Shown: one piece after another, positions 61,948 to 64,000 of the stretch
Numbering within the stretch: position 1 is the first letter of the stretch
Layout: every line of letters starts with the position of its first letter
From: Sciurus carolinensis
Lineage: Eukaryota; Chordata; Mammalia; Rodentia; Sciuridae
NCBI RefSeq assembly: GCF_902686445.1
Contig: NC_062219.1
Location: 105,959,160 to 106,023,159, forward strand
DNA: 64,000 bases
Direction of reading: 5' to 3'
The notes under the pieces: model-generated
Databases searched by the model: none
What the model saw: the letters and a program-made list of their open reading frames with translations, nothing else
What the model was told of the DNA's origin: nothing
Position numbers and translations under genes: made by a program

Positions 61948-62711
61948 AAGACATGGAAAACATGCTTCTTTAGATGACAAAAAGAGCAACATTTAGAGCA
62001 TAAATAAGTACACATCTTAGGCAGAAATACTTTTTGAAAGAAGTTAAAATGACATATGAGACAGAGAATAAACTGGCAAACAGCATTAAAAGGAAATAAC
62101 AGTGTTGCTAATACAGAATAATAAATGGTATTAGAAGGAATAAATAAAAGAATAGTTCTGAGAAATGAATGGGTAACTTGGGTTAGAATACTGGGGAAAA
62201 ACACAATACAATGCAGACTTAGCAACAGATATTTTTGAATTATCTATCTTTGTATATGAATGTTTGTTTATACATGCACATCTATCATCTACTTGAAATA
62301 TTATATATGCATATATTTAAGTAAGGTGTTTTGTACAGTTGTAATCATTTTATATTTACAAATTATGACTGTGTGCATTTAAAATACTAAATTTCCTATT
62401 CGTTAAAAATGACTTTTTTTTCAACAATCTATGGCGTTACCCCGAGAGGGTAGTATTGCCTTGGGTTTTTGATTGAAGCTCACCTTGTGGGTTTGTTTTG
62501 CTGAAGGAAGTAATCCCATCCTCACTGTGAGACTCTGGTAGAACTCCTGGAAGTAAAACCTCAAGTCTGGGTCCCCTTGGAGTTCTCAGAACTCAAGAAA
62601 TTCCTCAACTACAGTTCTAATTTTCCTACACTGGTACTAGTTCCCATGGAGCCTTATTGGTGTTTACCTGCTCTAAGAAGTTGCTATTCTGTTACTGTTG
62701 ACTTTTTCTCT

Positions 62712-62770
62712 TGAATTAATTCAAGATATCATCCAAAAGAAGAACCTATATAAATTTTATAATCTACTGG
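62712..62770 (+). repeat. 59-bp direct duplication, copy 2
   Basis: The second copy starts 823 bp downstream of copy 1, in the same orientation. Differences from copy 1 are one T/C and one A/C change. Confidence 0.95.
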
Positions 62771-64000
62771 GGCAGTGGTTTGCTCTGAGACCTTACTTCT
62801 ATGATATTTGTAAGCACAGGTGTTGATTTTTTAATTTGGCCTATTTTTTACTTGTTGATAGAGTCACTTCTAAGCTCCTTACATGCTGAAGAAGAAGATT
62901 GAAATCTGGTTTTGATTTTTTTCATTTTTAGGTTTGAACATATTTTACGTTTCTTATTAATATTCTTTCAAATGTTTTATTATGACATCCATTGCTATTA
63001 GAAAAATAACATACTAAAACTATCCATCTTTCCAACAAGTTCAACCCACTATAAATTTCATGTGTAATCCTGTTTCACTTAGCAGGTAGCTACTCCTCAG
63101 GCCAAAACATAACAAAGTCTTAAAGCCCTCCACTCTGTAATGCCAGCCTGATCTTGAACACTAAATTGGACTGGGAACCTTTTGATGTTTTCTCTGAAGT
63201 TATGGGATATATCAGCTTTCTCACATGTGAAAAATCACTATATGTCCAAATATTTATAACAATGCTTTCTTTATTGAAACAATAAACCATTTTTTAAAAA
63301 TTTTCAGTGGAAATCTAAAACACTAGGTTTGATTTTTGTTGTGGCCAATATTGTTTTTTGTTTTTATTTTTATTTTTGGTAAACTAATTCATTATTTTAT
63401 CTTAGAATAACAAAATATAGTTAAAGCTAAATTGAAAAGGAAATTGAGGAGAAGAAAATAAAAATAAAAGATAGGCTTAACCAAAGCATATGGATCATTA
63501 GCAAATAATAATGAAGAGTTGTACCAGCTTTTCTAAAGTAGATTCAATTTATGAGAGCAGAAGCTTTCGAGTGTTTCTTCTGGTTTCTATGAAAGCAAAT
63601 CAAGACACAGGCAAACTGGAAAAGTGGGCATTTGGCCCATTGCCTACAAAATTAGGTACAAAAATTACCTATTTTATGATGCCAAATACAAGTGCATAGA
63701 GTACATTATATCAAACACTGTGGTCACTGATTTTTTAACACATACTTTACCATACCACAAATGTATTATATGTCAGCATTTTATAACTATATTCCTGAAA
63801 TTAGTTGAGCATTTTTATATAAGCACTGGGAATGAAAATGAATCCCCACAACCACAGTGCTTATATATCCTACTATTTGCCCATTTTACATGTTTGCTTC
63901 TGCTTCTTTTAAAACTTCTCTAAATTTTCTACATTCCCTGCTATGAAATAAGTCAACTCTTTGGAGAAAAACTTAATTTTCTCTCTTCCCAGATTAAATA
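62771..64000. other. Intergenic, 3' edge of window
   Basis: AT-rich. No exon, RNA gene or nameable repeat. In human a further CRISP gene lies beyond PGK2, but no CAP or ICR exon is visible before the window ends. Confidence 0.4.

Noticed and set aside
61889..62770. 59-bp repeats considered as a pair of LTRs or as an ordinary target duplication
   Set aside because: Too short for LTRs, too long for a typical transposon target duplication, and no coding sequence lies between them.
1..64000. CRISPR arrays, operons, bacterial or phage systems
   Set aside because: The spliced gene, SINEs and L1s show mammalian nuclear DNA. The regular repeats are microsatellites only.

Overview
The window is nuclear DNA from a placental mammal, almost certainly a squirrel-related rodent (Sciuromorpha). 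The evidence is a protein-coding gene split by GT-AG introns, very many L1 fragments, old MIR and LTR copies, and repeated copies of a SINE of about 200 bp. That SINE joins a B1/7SL-like head ('cctgtaatcccagc') to an ID-like tRNA-derived tail ('ggttaagcacccctggg...caatccccagtacc') ahead of an A-rich end. I know this composite as B1-dID, found in squirrels and dormice. The taxonomic call is from memory of repeat families, not from a search.

Two genes can be supported, both on the + strand. CRISP1 (cysteine-rich secretory protein 1, an epididymal sperm-coating protein) has seven coding exons between 9743 and 34447. They join in phase to an intact 246-residue protein with a signal peptide, a CAP domain and a C-terminal cysteine-rich domain, and all 16 CRISP-family cysteines are present. 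PGK2 (testis-specific phosphoglycerate kinase) lies 19.5 kb downstream at 53903-55156 as a single intronless open frame of 417 codons. It has a GC-rich 5' flank and a poly(A) signal. The same two genes are neighbours in the same relative orientation on human 6p12.3, so the window reads as a conserved male-reproductive block: one gene acts in epididymal sperm maturation, the other in glycolysis of late spermatogenic cells and sperm.

Layout: 1-9.7 kb is gene-free AT-rich DNA with L1 pieces, a probable LTR inserted into an old L1, and microsatellites. 9.7-34.4 kb is CRISP1. Its last intron (11.2 kb) holds a near-full-length, decayed antisense L1 and a second antisense L1 that lacks its 3' half. 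34.4-53.7 kb is intergenic with MaLR-like LTRs, antisense L1s and SINEs. 53.7-55.4 kb is PGK2, an island of GC-rich sequence. 55.4-64 kb is intergenic, with a partial antisense L1 (RT fragment still open for 190 codons), a SINE cluster with a head-to-head inverted pair, a long (TC)n tract and a 59-bp direct duplication.

I found no sign of an undescribed biological system. The most useful second looks are three substitutions at otherwise conserved PGK positions, a SINE fragment with a 30-T run 55 bp after the CRISP1 stop codon, the inverted SINE pair, and the 59-bp duplication. Repeat boundaries are estimates by eye, and subfamily names are given only where I recognise them.
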